A DNA stretch of 57,698 nucleotides from Vineibacter terrae. GTDB taxonomy: Bacteria > Pseudomonadota > Alphaproteobacteria > Reyranellales > Reyranellaceae. Position numbers and translations under genes: made by a program. The notes beneath the pieces are model-generated. The model did not search any database. It had not been told where the DNA came from and saw only the letters and a list, made by a program, of their open reading frames with translations. The stretch lies in NCBI RefSeq assembly GCF_008039615.1, contig NZ_VDUZ01000054.1, positions 1 to 57,698 of the forward strand, read 5' to 3'. Shown in pieces: positions 56,779-57,698 of the stretch. The first letter of the stretch is position 1. Each line of letters begins with the position of its first letter.

Positions 56779-57657
56779 TCACGCGAAGCGTGGCGTGAAG
56801 CGGCTGCCGCGCTCATCGATGTTGCATACGAACGGCGCGCCGAAATGCGCCGGCATCAGCAGCGCGCCCGAGCCGGCGCAGTCCTCGAGCACCCGGCGGC
56901 GGCTCTTGCGTGCGCTCACCGCATCGGCGCAGGCGAAGCTGTTCCACTCCGGATGGAAGACCTGGACCGCGTGATGCAGGATATCGCCGCAGAAGACCGC
57001 GCCCTCGCCGCGCGACGCCAGCTTGATGGCGACCGTGCCCGGGGTATGGCCGGGCGCCGGATCGATCGACAGATGCTCGTCGACAGTATGCGCACCGCTC
57101 ACCATGTCCGCCAGCCCGGCCTCGGCCACCGGCAGCACGCTGTCGCGGAACGATCCCTGGTTCACCGGTCCGGTCTGCGGATCGCGGTCGAGCGCCAGGT
57201 AGTGGTCGTAGTCGGCCTGGCTGAAGAGATAGCGCGCATTGGGAAAGGTCGGCACCCAGCGGCCGTTGTCGAGGCGGGTGTTCCAGCCGACATGATCCAT
57301 GTGCAGGTGCGTGCACATCACCATGTCGATGGCTTCGGGCCGCACGCCGGCCTCGGCCAGACGCTCCAGGTAGCGCGTCTGCATCAGGTGCCATTTCGGC
57401 CGCGCCGGGCGCGGCTTGTGGTTGCCGACGCAGGCGTCGATCAGGATGGTGCGCCCGCCGATGCTGATCAGCCAGCTATGGACACTGAGCTTCAGGAAGC
57501 CGCTGGCCGGGTCATAGTGGTCGGGCACCATCCAGTCGCGGTGCCGGTCGACGACGTCGGGCTGCCAGTCGGCAAAGAATTTCGCCGCCTCGAAATTCGG
57601 CTCGTAGCTCTCCTCGATGCGGCTCACTCTCGCCGCGCCGATCTTCACCTCGGTCAT
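56779..57657 (-). CDS. MBL-fold metallo-hydrolase (lactonase-like)
   Basis: 292 residues. The metallo-beta-lactamase motif THLHMDHVG supplies His117, His119, Asp121 and His122; the others are His in PGHTPG (about 203), Asp in FCGDILHH and His in MPAHFG (about 270). This is a binuclear zinc hydrolase site. The length and the LFSQADYDHY segment resemble the acyl-homoserine-lactonase and methyl-parathion-hydrolase group. No signal peptide. The substrate is unproven. Confidence 0.92.
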   Translation of the reverse strand: MTEVKIGAARVSRIEESYEPNFEAAKFFADWQPDVVDRHRDWMVPDHYDPASGFLKLSVHSWLISIGGRTILIDACVGNHKPRPARPKWHLMQTRYLERLAEAGVRPEAIDMVMCTHLHMDHVGWNTRLDNGRWVPTFPNARYLFSQADYDHYLALDRDPQTGPVNQGSFRDSVLPVAEAGLADMVSGAHTVDEHLSIDPAPGHTPGTVAIKLASRGEGAVFCGDILHHAVQVFHPEWNSFACADAVSARKSRRRVLEDCAGSGALLMPAHFGAPFVCNIDERGSRFTPRFA

Positions 57658-57698
57658 CGCCTGTCTCCTGGACTGCGATGCCGATCCTCCTCGCCCGA

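Overview
The window is GC-rich chromosomal DNA with dense, short-spaced operons. The TCA-cycle genes fix the broad taxonomy. An LDH-type malate dehydrogenase, sucCD, odhAB and lpd lie in one array. sdhCDAB lies next to a mesaconyl-CoA hydratase and a malyl-CoA lyase-family gene. Other genes include zapE and several orphan TctC/Bug-type binding proteins and CaiB-type enzymes. Together they point to an alphaproteobacterium of the Rhodospirillales/Hyphomicrobiales kind. I cannot name the genus from sequence alone. No rRNA, tRNA, CRISPR array, transposase or phage gene was seen.

Layout. 0.1-3.6 kb: a two-gene module of a SNF2/RapA-type helicase and a coiled-coil protein ending in a cysteine-rich knuckle. 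4-8.9 kb: an HpaB-family flavin monooxygenase divergent from a TetR - ketoacyl-synthase - acyl-CoA ligase operon. 8.9-11.4 kb: an MFS transporter and HxlR regulator divergent from a carboxymuconolactone-decarboxylase-like gene. 11.6-20.9 kb, minus strand: mdh, sucC, sucD, sucA, sucB, lpd. 21.2-29.1 kb: assorted enzymes (alpha/beta hydrolase, OprB porin, Tat-exported dienelactone hydrolase, class II aldolase, nitronate monooxygenase, ZapE, SodC).

29.2-42.6 kb is an accessory, mostly catabolic stretch. It holds a SAF-domain dehydrogenase translationally coupled to a BrnTA toxin-antitoxin pair, an ectoine-hydroxylase-like dioxygenase with its GntR regulator, LemA plus an M48 protease, a cupin, AraC, a D-aminopeptidase-like hydrolase, an Asp/Glu-racemase-superfamily protein lacking the first catalytic Cys, and LysR / TctC / CaiB. 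42.6-44.0 kb is a small, visibly more AT-rich island with HigBA and a divergent protein combining a SeqA-N-like ribbon-helix-helix with a RAMA/DUF4357-like domain. 44.1-49.9 kb: sdhCDAB, mesaconyl-CoA hydratase and a CitE-type lyase. 49.9-57.7 kb: pdxY, a LysE exporter, a TPR glycosyltransferase-like protein, several uncharacterised secreted or membrane proteins, and an MBL-fold hydrolase.

The central-carbon genes form an almost complete 2-oxoglutarate-to-oxaloacetate segment, split into two clusters about 23 kb apart. The second cluster adjoins ethylmalonyl-CoA-pathway enzymes. Intergenic gaps carry at least four families of dispersed palindromic repeats (REPIN-like). Three different families separate sucD, sucA, sucB and lpd. 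The most novel-looking items are the helicase/zinc-knuckle pair, the RHH-RAMA/HigBA island, the single-Cys racemase-like protein, and the repeat mosaic in the odh array.
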